Assembly (NCBI GenBank): GCA_028285445.1
Contig: JANQPQ010000003.1
Coordinates: 97,377 to 161,376, forward strand
Length of the DNA stretch: 64,000 nt
Direction of reading: 5' to 3'
Origin: Cyclobacteriaceae bacterium
GTDB taxonomy: Bacteria > Bacteroidota > Bacteroidia > Cytophagales > Cyclobacteriaceae
A program made the position numbers and the translations under genes. Shown one piece after another: positions 8,301-16,416 of this stretch (position 1 is its first letter; each line of letters begins with the position of its first letter). The notes beneath the pieces are model-generated. The model was given only the letters and a program-made list of their open reading frames with translations. It was not told where the DNA came from and did no database searches.

Positions 8301-11300
8301 CCACTGATTGCTCAAAGGTGGTACCGCCATCTTCACTATGGAGGTCCTTTTCTACCAACTGGCCAATAGCATTGTACTCATTCTTTGCTAGAAGAACTTT
8401 GGGACCAAAGGAGGCTTGGGCGTTTACAATGGTACCGTCAATAGACCTGATAGCGACATCTGGCACCAAGTCGGTTGTGGACGCAACAGTAGAAGTGTAT
8501 AGGGTTGAACCATTCTTTCTGTAGTATATGGTAGTTCCTTCTCTTTCGACAGAAAGAATATCACCAGATACATACGTGCCTACATTCCCCTCCGGGTCTC
8601 CACTTTCATAAATTTCAATAAGTCCACCTGACCTCACATACATGCCATAGTCAATGGTGTTATAGTGGTGGTTGGTGTTGTCCTCGGACATACCGAACAT
8701 GCGGTTCAAGTTAGTCTCGCTGGCCTCTAATTGTACCCATCCATCTTTCCCAGCAGGCAAGACCGCATCAGACTTGGCGCCACCATCCCACACCCCATTG
8801 CTGGACGTCTTTACCAGTGAGTTTCCAGTGATAGTTACCTTGACACCGTCTTTCCAAACGATCGGCTGTAGAAAATCAAGCACGTGATGTTTAGTTTCTG
8901 TAAGCCGGTTATAACTGTCATAAGTGAAATGTCGTTTGATGGTAGCCGTCTCAGGCCCATTGTGGGAAGTTTGGGTTTCCACCAACCGTTTGGCAAAATC
9001 GTACTTGTTAGTAATGATATCTACTTTCCCATCATAGTTCTCTGATATGGTTTGAATAACCTGCAGGTACTTGTCATAGTAGATTACGGAGTTGAGAAAC
9101 TTGTTTTCCCCAAGAATCCGCGTAATGCTTCCGGTGGCCAAATCAAGGGTGCGATCAAACTTAGTAACACCCGAAATCTGGTTGCTATAGAAAGCGTAAT
9201 CATTCGTGCCATCTGCGTCTTCAACATCCCAACTGGTAAGGTCCGTTAGGAAATCATAGTCATCATAATAAGAGACTGTTAGTATATCAATATTAGACGT
9301 ATTAGTAGGATAAGCATTATTGCTATAACCATGGACATTTCCAGCTGTACTGCCTACATAACTCTCATTAACATGCGTAGTGCTAAGATTGGCACTCATT
9401 TGTGATTGTGTTTGCGCACTGCCATGGTCATAAATTCCAGTAATAACCGGACGACTTAGGATATCATACTTGGTAAAGCTCCATTCGTGATTTACTCTTT
9501 GATTGCCGTCCTGAGTCATTACCAGGCGATCGTACTTGTCATAAACCAGGTAAACCGGGTCTACATCGTCTCCAGGCATTTTCTTTTCTATCATGCGACC
9601 CCGGTCGTCGTACTCATATTGATAGGCCCAACGACTGAGAGAATCTGTGGTGGGCTTATACTTATTACCGGTTGGCACTGCATGCATATTTTTTACCATT
9701 TCAGGAGGTAAAACAAACCGTAGCCGGCCAAAATCGTCGTAGATATAGTAGGTCTCCAGCCACTTGGTGGTCTCATAATGAACCTTCTTGAGGATAGTTT
9801 GACCTACCTTGTTTACATACTCTTTCACTTCCTTACCGTCCTCATCCTTAGTTATTTGGAGCGTGAGCTCATTGGCGGCATAGAAATCAGTGTTGGCAGC
9901 ATCCGGTTTGTCCGAGACTATAGCCCATTCGATTACTTCGTCTTCAACGTTGAAATCGAAGGTTATGCGGGTGGAGTGGTTTTCTGTATCCCTCCAGTCT
10001 TCACCAGGCCCTATGCGCTCTAAGATCCTGCCCGCTGGCGAATCCTCATATATGTTCTGAACCCGCGGTTCATGATCATCAGCTACCTTATCCGTACTGA
10101 TATCGTAAAATCCATACTGATTACTGTCATCATAATCGAGGACAGAAGGGGGAGTAGTTGGATCCGGGGGATCAATGGCGCTCGCATCGTATTTGCCATC
10201 GGTAGCAGTGGCATGAGCATAGGGCAAATATTGGTATTCTTCACGGTTAAGACCGTCATATTCCATCGGGGTTATAAGGTCTTTACCATTGGGAGACCCT
10301 TGGGTTGTGACTGTTTGTAGGTCTCTTCCCAGACCATCAAGATAAAGAGTAGATTGGGCTACGTCAGCGCCATAAACATCATCAATATCTTTGACACCAG
10401 CGTCAAGCACATCGGTACTTGAAATGAAGTTTGCGCCCGACTGCGTATCAAGCACATCGTCAATAACAATATTGGATGTACCATTGCCAACGACGCCGGT
10501 GGTAGTTATCGTTACGGAATAGGTACCAGGAGCGGTTGCGTCATATGTCGCAGCAGTACCCAGCTGTACTCCATCTTTTTTCCAAACATATGAGGTATGG
10601 GTACCGGCCACTGAAAGAGTTGTACTCTCACCAAGGCCAATTACAGTTTCGGTTGCACTGGCAGATGGCACGGGAATTACATCTATTTTCGCAGTGCTTG
10701 AAAAGGTAGCTGCGCAGGTACCGTTCTGTACTTGTGCTTTGTATTCTGTATCCTCACCAACATTAGTGTAGTTAAGCGTAGTAGTAGTATTGGTAACATC
10801 AGTCCATGAACCACCCTCCAGCAAATATTGCCATTTCAAGACGCTGCCTGTATTTCCACTAAGGGTCATAGTACCAGATGCCACCGTATAAGTATCTACG
10901 TTGCCACTGACAGACCCACCAACGGAAAGTGCTTCAACTGTTACCGTTCGCGTATCGGTGTTGGTGCAACCATTGCCATCAGTATAAGAATAGGTGACTG
11001 TGTGATTGCCCACACCGGCGGTAGAAGCATTAAAGTTACTTCCCGAAACTCCCGTTCCGGACCATGTGCCTCCTGAAGGACTAGCGCCAGTTAGGGCCAA
11101 CGTTGTTGAACTCACGCAAACGGTGAGGTCACTGGCGGCGTTGACGCTTGGCAGCCCATGTACAGTGACAGACCGCGTATCACTATTGGTACAGCCATTG
11201 CCATCAGTGTAAGAGTAGGTGACAGTATGTACACCGGTTCCCGCTGTTACCGGGTTGAAGTTGCTACCCGAAACTCCCGTACCGGACCAACTACCCCCTG

Positions 11301-12720
11301 AGGGAGAGTAACCTCCGGTATTCAATGAGAAGGAAGAACCGTTGACACAGGCTTCGAGGTTACTGCCTGCGTCTACTGTAGGCAAACTATTAATTACAGC
11401 CGTGGCTCCTGCCCTACTGCTTGAGCAAGAACCAGAGATTTTAGCAACATAGTAGGTTGTAGTACTTGTCAGTGGGGTTGCCGTCAAAACAGAATTTCCG
11501 GTTCCTGACAAGGAAATACTAGCGCCATTATGGATGGAGCCGTGGGTAATCTCTGAACCACCGCTTGAGGCTGTATACCACTTATAGCTACCACTTGGGC
11601 TGTTTACACTTACTGATATGGCCCCACCGCCACAGCGGCTTGAACCCGCTGTATTTGGTGTACTAACATTAGTAACAACTCCGGTCGCACCTATTCTAGA
11701 GCTTTCGCAGGTGGTTATGTCATAGACCGCTGCGTAGTAGGTTGTTGTAGAGGAAATGTTTGGGGAATAACTGGTTCCGGTATTAAGTACAGTTGTACTG
11801 GAGGTAGATGAGTACCATCGGATTGATTGCCCGAAACCAAGGGATGCAGAGGCTGTTAAGGTAACTATTCCAGGCCCGCACCTGCTATCACCGCCGGTAC
11901 TGGGTGCACTTGGGTTAGGATTAACGGTTACTGATACCGACCTGCTTCCACCCCAGCAACCAGCACTGGAACGGCTGCGGATGTAATATGTGCCAGAACT
12001 TGAAACACCGTAGGTGCTGTTGGAATTGCTAGTACTGGTACCACTGGAGTTGGTGCCCTGCCAGTACCAGGTAACATTGCTCGGTGGTGTACCCCGGGTA
12101 AGTGTTTTGTTGCCACAAGTATTCGAAGAAACCGACGGCGTTGACGGAGTTCCCGGAGTTGGGTTAACTACTACATATTTAGAACCGCTGCCGGAGCTCC
12201 ATTGACCAGTAGAAGGCCGACGGGCTCGGATGTAGTAAGTTCCAGTTGCCGTGGCTGAATAGGTTGATCCCGAGCCCAGGCTGGTACTCGTTCCGCTGGA
12301 ATTGGTACCCTGCCAGTACCAGACTATACCTGATGGTGGCGAACCGGAGCGCGTTAGTGTTTTGTTACCACAGGTATTGGTGCTTGCCGTGGGATTCCCG
12401 GGGTTTGAGGGCGTCGTGTACCAGTTTACATATTTGGTTGCCTCCGGCAGGAAAGAGAAGGCACTGTAGTAGAATTGCACTTCACCACCCCCTTGGGTAC
12501 TTGGCCAGCTGACCGTAACGGTCAAAGTATTCTGCCCACTAACGATAGTTGCACCGCCAGTGGCTGCCCAATAGTATCCAGTACCATAAGATCCTGAATA
12601 AGTAAAACTGCTTTGGCCCCCAGCGGCAACTGCTGTTGGCCCGCTAATACTTTGTGCTACAACAGTACTGCTTAACAGACAGGTAGCTAAAATGATGATT
12701 ATGTATCTAAAGAATGTCAT
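5362..12720 (-). CDS. Giant secreted Ig-like/DUF6443-type RHS repeat protein
   Basis: This 2452-aa protein has a signal peptide (about 1-22), tandem Ig/PKD-like beta domains (about 25-740, several near-duplicates), then a DUF6443-like entry region (about 775-920, including LYLDGLGRDLQTV). YD/RHS repeats follow to about 2130, and then an RHS-associated core (DYYPFGL at about 2135, ARYYDPALGRFNNVDP, PYAYAFNNPLRFIDPDGM at about 2220). A lectin-like beta domain (about 1290-1440) interrupts the repeats. RHS repeats form a shell that encloses a C-terminal polymorphic domain. The last ~230 residues here are unrelated to the core, rich in Lys and Thr, and not recognised as a known toxin. The upstream partner gene (12747-15986) is 26 bp away in the same operon. 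No immunity-like gene lies downstream. Secretion by signal peptide is visible; toxicity is inference. Confidence 0.9.
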   Translation of the reverse strand: MTFFRYIIIILATCLLSSTVVAQSISGPTAVAAGGQSSFTYSGSYGTGYYWAATGGATIVSGQNTLTVTVSWPSTQGGGEVQFYYSAFSFLPEATKYVNWYTTPSNPGNPTASTNTCGNKTLTRSGSPPSGIVWYWQGTNSSGTSTSLGSGSTYSATATGTYYIRARRPSTGQWSSGSGSKYVVVNPTPGTPSTPSVSSNTCGNKTLTRGTPPSNVTWYWQGTNSSGTSTSNSNSTYGVSSSGTYYIRSRSSAGCWGGSRSVSVTVNPNPSAPSTGGDSRCGPGIVTLTASASLGFGQSIRWYSSTSSTTVLNTGTSYSPNISSTTTYYAAVYDITTCESSRIGATGVVTNVSTPNTAGSSRCGGGAISVSVNSPSGSYKWYTASSGGSEITHGSIHNGASISLSGTGNSVLTATPLTSTTTYYVAKISGSCSSSRAGATAVINSLPTVDAGSNLEACVNGSSFSLNTGGYSPSGGSWSGTGVSGSNFNPVTAGTGVHTVTYSYTDGNGCTNSDTRSVTVHGLPSVNAASDLTVCVSSTTLALTGASPSGGTWSGTGVSGSNFNASTAGVGNHTVTYSYTDGNGCTNTDTRTVTVEALSVGGSVSGNVDTYTVASGTMTLSGNTGSVLKWQYLLEGGSWTDVTNTTTTLNYTNVGEDTEYKAQVQNGTCAATFSSTAKIDVIPVPSASATETVIGLGESTTLSVAGTHTSYVWKKDGVQLGTAATYDATAPGTYSVTITTTGVVGNGTSNIVIDDVLDTQSGANFISSTDVLDAGVKDIDDVYGADVAQSTLYLDGLGRDLQTVTTQGSPNGKDLITPMEYDGLNREEYQYLPYAHATATDGKYDASAIDPPDPTTPPSVLDYDDSNQYGFYDISTDKVADDHEPRVQNIYEDSPAGRILERIGPGEDWRDTENHSTRITFDFNVEDEVIEWAIVSDKPDAANTDFYAANELTLQITKDEDGKEVKEYVNKVGQTILKKVHYETTKWLETYYIYDDFGRLRFVLPPEMVKNMHAVPTGNKYKPTTDSLSRWAYQYEYDDRGRMIEKKMPGDDVDPVYLVYDKYDRLVMTQDGNQRVNHEWSFTKYDILSRPVITGIYDHGSAQTQSQMSANLSTTHVNESYVGSTAGNVHGYSNNAYPTNTSNIDILTVSYYDDYDFLTDLTSWDVEDADGTNDYAFYSNQISGVTKFDRTLDLATGSITRILGENKFLNSVIYYDKYLQVIQTISENYDGKVDIITNKYDFAKRLVETQTSHNGPETATIKRHFTYDSYNRLTETKHHVLDFLQPIVWKDGVKVTITGNSLVKTSSNGVWDGGAKSDAVLPAGKDGWVQLEASETNLNRMFGMSEDNTNHHYNTIDYGMYVRSGGLIEIYESGDPEGNVGTYVSGDILSVEREGTTIYYRKNGSTLYTSTVASTTDLVPDVAIRSIDGTIVNAQASFGPKVLLAKNEYNAIGQLVEKDLHSEDGGTTFEQSVDYRYNIRGWLTHINNASRDEEAGINDNDGDLFGMELAYQNDVPNITTSSDVAYNGNISAVIWSDYNTTGITQHAYGYKYDGANRIIEANYEAYSGSEWNTKAGYYDVRVDKYDYNGNIKQLDRWTDDGSSEKMDDLTYTYVGNRLNKVADGIGTSIGELGFKDSNASGNDYHYDANGNMIADANKGILHIQYNHLNLPSNVVKSDGSNMLYTYDAAGMKVNQIVNEGYTVADQSNFTAGTSGWQGTNTVRVGNQDGIEGIDDALLFYATSTNAGHQLRKDVTSVLNKTVRVIAKVYIPSSNTNVDGIRLNLSSGQHLAEYSILDRWFHVEIEGEMSTDSYIRFYALKGTNYQFAGAGSSTDDAIYIKDILVFDTEDNSVAKTTDYMGEFIYEDQGAGSTLSLIQHEEGRLAYDVIEAVWAYEYHLKDHLGNVRVTFSTDEEDVYLATMEQGSDADESLFFENLDTRHSDNNYDHTDYPGSYNTYSAHLTGDTTARVGPAILLAVEDGDEITVSAFGKYKDTGTYSNTTVSGFTAALATSLNDLSVIVEGVTEATNIVNDAFALIGTYGGSSTDQPRAFANYILFDQNFDHVDDGFDRIGTSAGFVSDPTTVSFDEVGDGLGTIPVTEKGFILIWLSNETAGSDVWFDDLRITHTKDPVVQTDDYYPFGLNLAGGFQRTDALSNNFKYNGFEEQTDLDLGWYDYQARYYDPALGRFNNVDPAADMMRRISPYAYAFNNPLRFIDPDGMMPEQATECQNCTTEVSQTQSVEVTDMKKVMKNGVLIAVNVSIKLTTTVVTKTVDENGNVQKLTRETTESQESLRLSNDGVFRTNPDRSIAGTITSTTFAPNEGKKLTWSSEPDSKSTFTDVSTSETKLTAENAAKIAQEVREFSHDSGVLGKYASHLWKKTGWGDLTWKKIVGLEKKNKRKNTAAPGDTPGDKKADLEMKLNQPNLPAQRIIDSMRNVITQPKLEGTKIRRM
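10935..11330 (-). repeat. Tandem duplicated Ig-like module inside the RHS gene
   Basis: Two neighbouring coding units (about 10935-11110 and 11165-11330) are near-identical at DNA level. Both encode SGTGVSGSNFN followed by HTVTYSYTDGNGCTN and an R-S/T-VTV linker. A second duplicated pair, encoding CGNKTLTR and WYWQGTNSSGTSTS, lies at about 11920-12130 and 12165-12380. Recent internal duplication or gene conversion is likely. These are coding repeats, not a CRISPR. Confidence 0.8.
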
Positions 12721-12746
12721 GATCTTGTCTTTTAGGTGGGTGCTAC

Positions 12747-15700
12747 TTAGTCTTGGTATTTGTATTTGATGTACTTGAGGATATTGCTATCCTGATCGAG
12801 CATGAGTTTAAGCCGCCCTACATCATCATAGTCGAAATAGGAAAAAATGTTATTCGGATCCCCAATGGCGCTAATACCCACACCTGGTTCATAAGTATAG
12901 GTGGTCATGCGGGCACCCTTGGGATACAACCGCAGTTCGTCAATATTTACTGTTGTGGCGCTTAGTTCAACTTTAATATCGCTGCTGGTGGTCAACTCCA
13001 AGTCCCAGCTATAAAGTGCCCACTCTGAAGTTACCGCCTTGCTCCCTTGTGCTGAAGTCCCAATTTTAACTGTGACATTTCCGGTGCCTTTAGCCCAAAG
13101 TGTAACTACATAGTCGCCTGACTGCACTGAGGATTTTACAATGGCATCGGTGTCTTTATAGGAACGACTACCAGTTTTTGCTTCTGTGAAGTCATATAGA
13201 ATTACATCATCTAAGCTATTTTGATAAGTTGTGAGACATGAGTTGAGCAGAGTTTGGTCTTTCAATGAACCACCTCCAGTCAAGGTTTCCAAACACGATT
13301 CAAAAGTAGATTGGGCAGTAGTTACACCTCCAGGATGATCCCACTCTCCCCAATATTCATCTTCGAAACTGGTATATGCTACCTGTGCCCATCCGGCATT
13401 TACAATTTCTGCAGTAAGGTGATGCTGGTCTAAACCCCAGAGGTAGGAGGTTCTAAGACCATTACCGTATTGCAGGACTTCCCGGAATCTGCCGTCAGTA
13501 GAGAAATTGTAACCCTCAATTTGGTAGAAGTCATTGCCCCAGGTAGCATCAGAGGCCACTTCACCCGGAGAGGATATTGGATCACTAACCTCAAGCGCAT
13601 AGAGGTTACTCGGCCACCTAAGATCGGTTGTGTAGTGATCAGTTACTTTACTTTTCACCAGTTTGTCATCTACCCCATCATCTATCCAAAGCTGTTCCTC
13701 TACCACTGTCAATAGTCGGTTTGCTGTCTTCATATCCGGATAAGGCGCTGCGGTATAATCCTCTGGCCGCTTGTAGACTGTCTTATAATCCAGGCCATCG
13801 CTATTTTTTACTGTTTCAGATTCAACCTGGACGTCCTGCTCATCATAGACATAAGTGGTCTCTAATGTTTGAGATTGAGGACTTGTCCCGGATTCATAGA
13901 TTTTTTCGGTCTTCTTCTCTAGGTATTGCCAGTTAGAAACCACTCTAGGTATACCAACATCATAGATGTTTTTGATTCCATTAGAACCCTTGTCTTCTTC
14001 ACTAATCTTGTTGAGGCGGAGCCCAACGATATGATGCTCGTTGGTGGCAATGTTGTTATTGGTTGTGTTGTCAAAATCCCAACGCGCTGCATTTTCAGTT
14101 TCAATTTCGTACTGGCTGGTGGTTTCTTTGACAATCTGAAATCCGCTGGAAATCTTTTTCTCTTCGGTAACTTTTTTGAGCATACCCCGAGCCCAATCGT
14201 AGCTTATTTCGTCACCGTAATAAGCGTGGGTGCTTTTAATCTGATTGATATGAGTATAGTATTCATAGGTAGTTCTACCTAAGGTACCAGTAGCATCACC
14301 ATGTAACACCTTTACCGTAGAGTAACCGATTTTGTAAGGAGCAGCTAAACCCAAGGTTGGCACACTGGCAGAACTATAGAGCTCGTAATCACAAAGATTC
14401 AAAGGAGATGAACCCGGATCAAACTCTTGGTACAATGAGTGATAATCAAAATCACTGTTGTCACTAAGCCCGCTATATTCATAATGCTTCTCCAGCGCAA
14501 CAGTGCCACTTTCAGCATATTGCTTTACCGTTTTAATGCGCAACCCTCCGGCTTTGGTTGTGCTTTCTGAATGGCCTTCATACGTAAACTCTGTGTAGCC
14601 TCCGGTGGGGTAATCTATTTTTGTAAGTATATCGGCCTGGGCCTTGGTAGCATCTATGCTGCGATCAGCTCCTCCACTGTAAGATGGCTGCGTACCATGA
14701 CTTGATGGAATAAGCGTTGTGTTAGAGGTTTTGCCATTGAAGTATCCATAGTGATCTTGGGCATAAGAAAGCCTGGCTGGCAGCTTGTCGGTAGTATTGT
14801 ATGTAAACTCAAATGCAGGCTTACCTACCTCCTGGATAGATTCCAGCTTAAGCCGAGTATTGAGGGCCTTCTGGTATTTCGTCATAGACCCATTGTAGGC
14901 AGTAGTTTCGAAGTAGCTATGGGTAAGAACAAACTCCTTCACAATTTCTGCCCCGTATCGAACCCTAATACCTTTTAGACGACGACTGTCATGGTTACCA
15001 GTACCTCCCTCAATGCCAATATCTTTGCGCTCAAAGCTGGCTGCCGTTTCATCATAATCGAACTCAATCACCTCCCCCAAGCTGCCTTCTTCAGTTACTT
15101 TTATTCTTTTTATACGCTTGCCAGCAATTGATGCTTCCATGCGCGCATCAACGTCATCTGCAGATTTTGTAGGACAGCCGGTTTCATGAACATAATCAAG
15201 CTCATTTCGGGATTGATCGTAGGCATAGGTATTACTTTCGTATTCAAAAGTGATTTTACTCCCCATTGGGGTCTCTATGGCGCTAACATAAAATGTAGAA
15301 CTGAAGCTGGGGTTACTACCTCCTGATGATGGGTTTTGTGTAATCTGAGTGGACTCTGTAACTCCGAAGGAGAATTTCACTCCATTCTCATCGGTAATGC
15401 TCATTGGAGTGGTAGCGGTGATATCAAGAGCATTATAAGGAATAGGTATTACTTCATCCCCGTCCTTATTAATGACAAACTTACCTCCCCGTCCAGGAAG
15501 GGTATAGTAGAATATGTCGAACTGGGTATCCCAGCCATTACTAGTAGCGTCGTCAGCCCAGTTGTAATCAGTATCATCTACGAACGACCAAGTTGGATTG
15601 AAGTCTTCGAGGCTACCCGAAGGAAGCGAAATCCCCCCACTAGAAGCCAAATCAGGTTCGCCCATAACCGTTGTGGTTATAGAACCACCGGCATTTAGCG

Positions 15701-15986
15701 TCCAACCCAAACCTACGTTACTTGCTACGTCATCAACCTTAATTCCAGACGCGTGATAGCTAATAGAAATTGGCATGCTGAAATCACGTACGCTGATCTC
15801 ATGAATCGGAACACTGATTTCAGGAGTTCCGGTAAAGTAGCTAATTGGAATCTCCACGTATTTACCGAGGCTGGCGGCCTCAGGTGATGGTGGCACCACA
15901 TTGTTTTGAAATTCATTTTGAGCTACCAATTTTGATGACAGCAGCATAGTCAATAGCGTAAGCGATAACAGCGACAAGTTTTTCAT
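12747..15986 (-). CDS. Secreted SpvB/RHS-like YD-repeat protein, first gene of the RHS pair
   Basis: The protein is 1079 aa from ATG 15986. A longer in-frame start at 16034 is rejected because the typical signal peptide (MKNLSLLSLTLLTMLLSSK...VAQ) begins at the later Met. The N-terminal region after the signal carries EIPISYFTGTPEISVPIHEI and GLGWTLNAGG, the entry motif of Bacteroidota RHS proteins, similar to the SpvB/TcC barrel start. YD-type repeats follow, and a carbohydrate-binding-like beta module lies near 930-1030. The C-terminus (DYDDVGRLKLMLDQDSN) stops within a YD repeat, without an RHS core or a toxin tail. With its 3' neighbour it appears to form a split RHS system, this one giving the first part of the shell. 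That split role is inference. Confidence 0.85.
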   Translation of the reverse strand: MKNLSLLSLTLLTMLLSSKLVAQNEFQNNVVPPSPEAASLGKYVEIPISYFTGTPEISVPIHEISVRDFSMPISISYHASGIKVDDVASNVGLGWTLNAGGSITTTVMGEPDLASSGGISLPSGSLEDFNPTWSFVDDTDYNWADDATSNGWDTQFDIFYYTLPGRGGKFVINKDGDEVIPIPYNALDITATTPMSITDENGVKFSFGVTESTQITQNPSSGGSNPSFSSTFYVSAIETPMGSKITFEYESNTYAYDQSRNELDYVHETGCPTKSADDVDARMEASIAGKRIKRIKVTEEGSLGEVIEFDYDETAASFERKDIGIEGGTGNHDSRRLKGIRVRYGAEIVKEFVLTHSYFETTAYNGSMTKYQKALNTRLKLESIQEVGKPAFEFTYNTTDKLPARLSYAQDHYGYFNGKTSNTTLIPSSHGTQPSYSGGADRSIDATKAQADILTKIDYPTGGYTEFTYEGHSESTTKAGGLRIKTVKQYAESGTVALEKHYEYSGLSDNSDFDYHSLYQEFDPGSSPLNLCDYELYSSASVPTLGLAAPYKIGYSTVKVLHGDATGTLGRTTYEYYTHINQIKSTHAYYGDEISYDWARGMLKKVTEEKKISSGFQIVKETTSQYEIETENAARWDFDNTTNNNIATNEHHIVGLRLNKISEEDKGSNGIKNIYDVGIPRVVSNWQYLEKKTEKIYESGTSPQSQTLETTYVYDEQDVQVESETVKNSDGLDYKTVYKRPEDYTAAPYPDMKTANRLLTVVEEQLWIDDGVDDKLVKSKVTDHYTTDLRWPSNLYALEVSDPISSPGEVASDATWGNDFYQIEGYNFSTDGRFREVLQYGNGLRTSYLWGLDQHHLTAEIVNAGWAQVAYTSFEDEYWGEWDHPGGVTTAQSTFESCLETLTGGGSLKDQTLLNSCLTTYQNSLDDVILYDFTEAKTGSRSYKDTDAIVKSSVQSGDYVVTLWAKGTGNVTVKIGTSAQGSKAVTSEWALYSWDLELTTSSDIKVELSATTVNIDELRLYPKGARMTTYTYEPGVGISAIGDPNNIFSYFDYDDVGRLKLMLDQDSNILKYIKYKYQD

Positions 15987-16289
15987 CTGTTGGATATTAA
16001 GAGGTTTGAAAAATTGGATGGGAAACTGAACCAAGAACGAACTAAACCCGAAATCCGACAGGGCTCTGTCGATATTGGCAAAAACACACAGCTAGTGCTG
16101 ATGTTATAGGTGGTAGACATGTTGGGTTTAGCTAAGTCTAGATCCGGTAACAGTTTATTGCACTGACGGAAGTTTTGTTACCCTCCGCTGGCGAAATAAA
16201 ATCTAACTAAGAATTATTAAGTGATGGATTCTGGAATGGTAAAAACACGTACGATTTGTAGGTACTTCTACTTATAACCGCAAAAATTT

Positions 16290-16306
16290 CCCCCAATGTG
16301 TGGGGG
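16290..16306. promoter_or_regulatory. G/C dyad CCCCC-N7-GGGGG between RHS operon and mnmE
   Basis: CCCCCAATGTGTGGGGG lies in an A/T-rich context, about 300 bp upstream of the RHS start and 110 bp upstream of mnmE. It shares its left half and symmetry with 1983-1997. It is a candidate operator, and which of the two genes it serves is not clear. Confidence 0.35.
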
Positions 16307-16403
16307 ATTAATTTTCAGTAACAGCAGAGTGGAGCATTTCCAGTTTACCTGATGGAGCCTAAATCTTTAAGAGGGTAATAGCAATTCAGCATTTAGTCTT
16401 CAC

Positions 16404-16411
16404 TAAATTTG
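16404..16411 (+). promoter_or_regulatory. Possible Bacteroidota -7 box of mnmE
   Basis: TAAATTTG matches the Bacteroidota TAnnTTTG -7 consensus exactly and ends only 5 nt before the mnmE ATG. If used, the mRNA would have almost no leader. No convincing -33 TTG is seen at the right distance, so the call is weak. Confidence 0.25.
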
Positions 16412-16416
16412 GGGAC

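Larger units (their letters stand above)
15987..16416. other. Divergent intergenic region between the RHS operon and mnmE
   Basis: This 430-bp gap must hold the promoters of both the leftward RHS operon and the rightward mnmE. It contains a short hairpin (CGACAG, GGCT, CTGTCG; 16056-16071) in the presumed RHS leader, the CCCCC/GGGGG dyad at 16290-16306 and a TAAATTTG box at 16404-16411. No ORF of note was seen. Confidence 0.6.

Noticed and set aside
10935..12380. CRISPR array
   Set aside because: The repeats are in-frame coding duplications of Ig-like domains with no spacers of constant length and no cas genes.
12747..16034. RHS start at ATG 16034
   Set aside because: The signal peptide starts at the later Met (15986); extra N-terminal residues would bury it.
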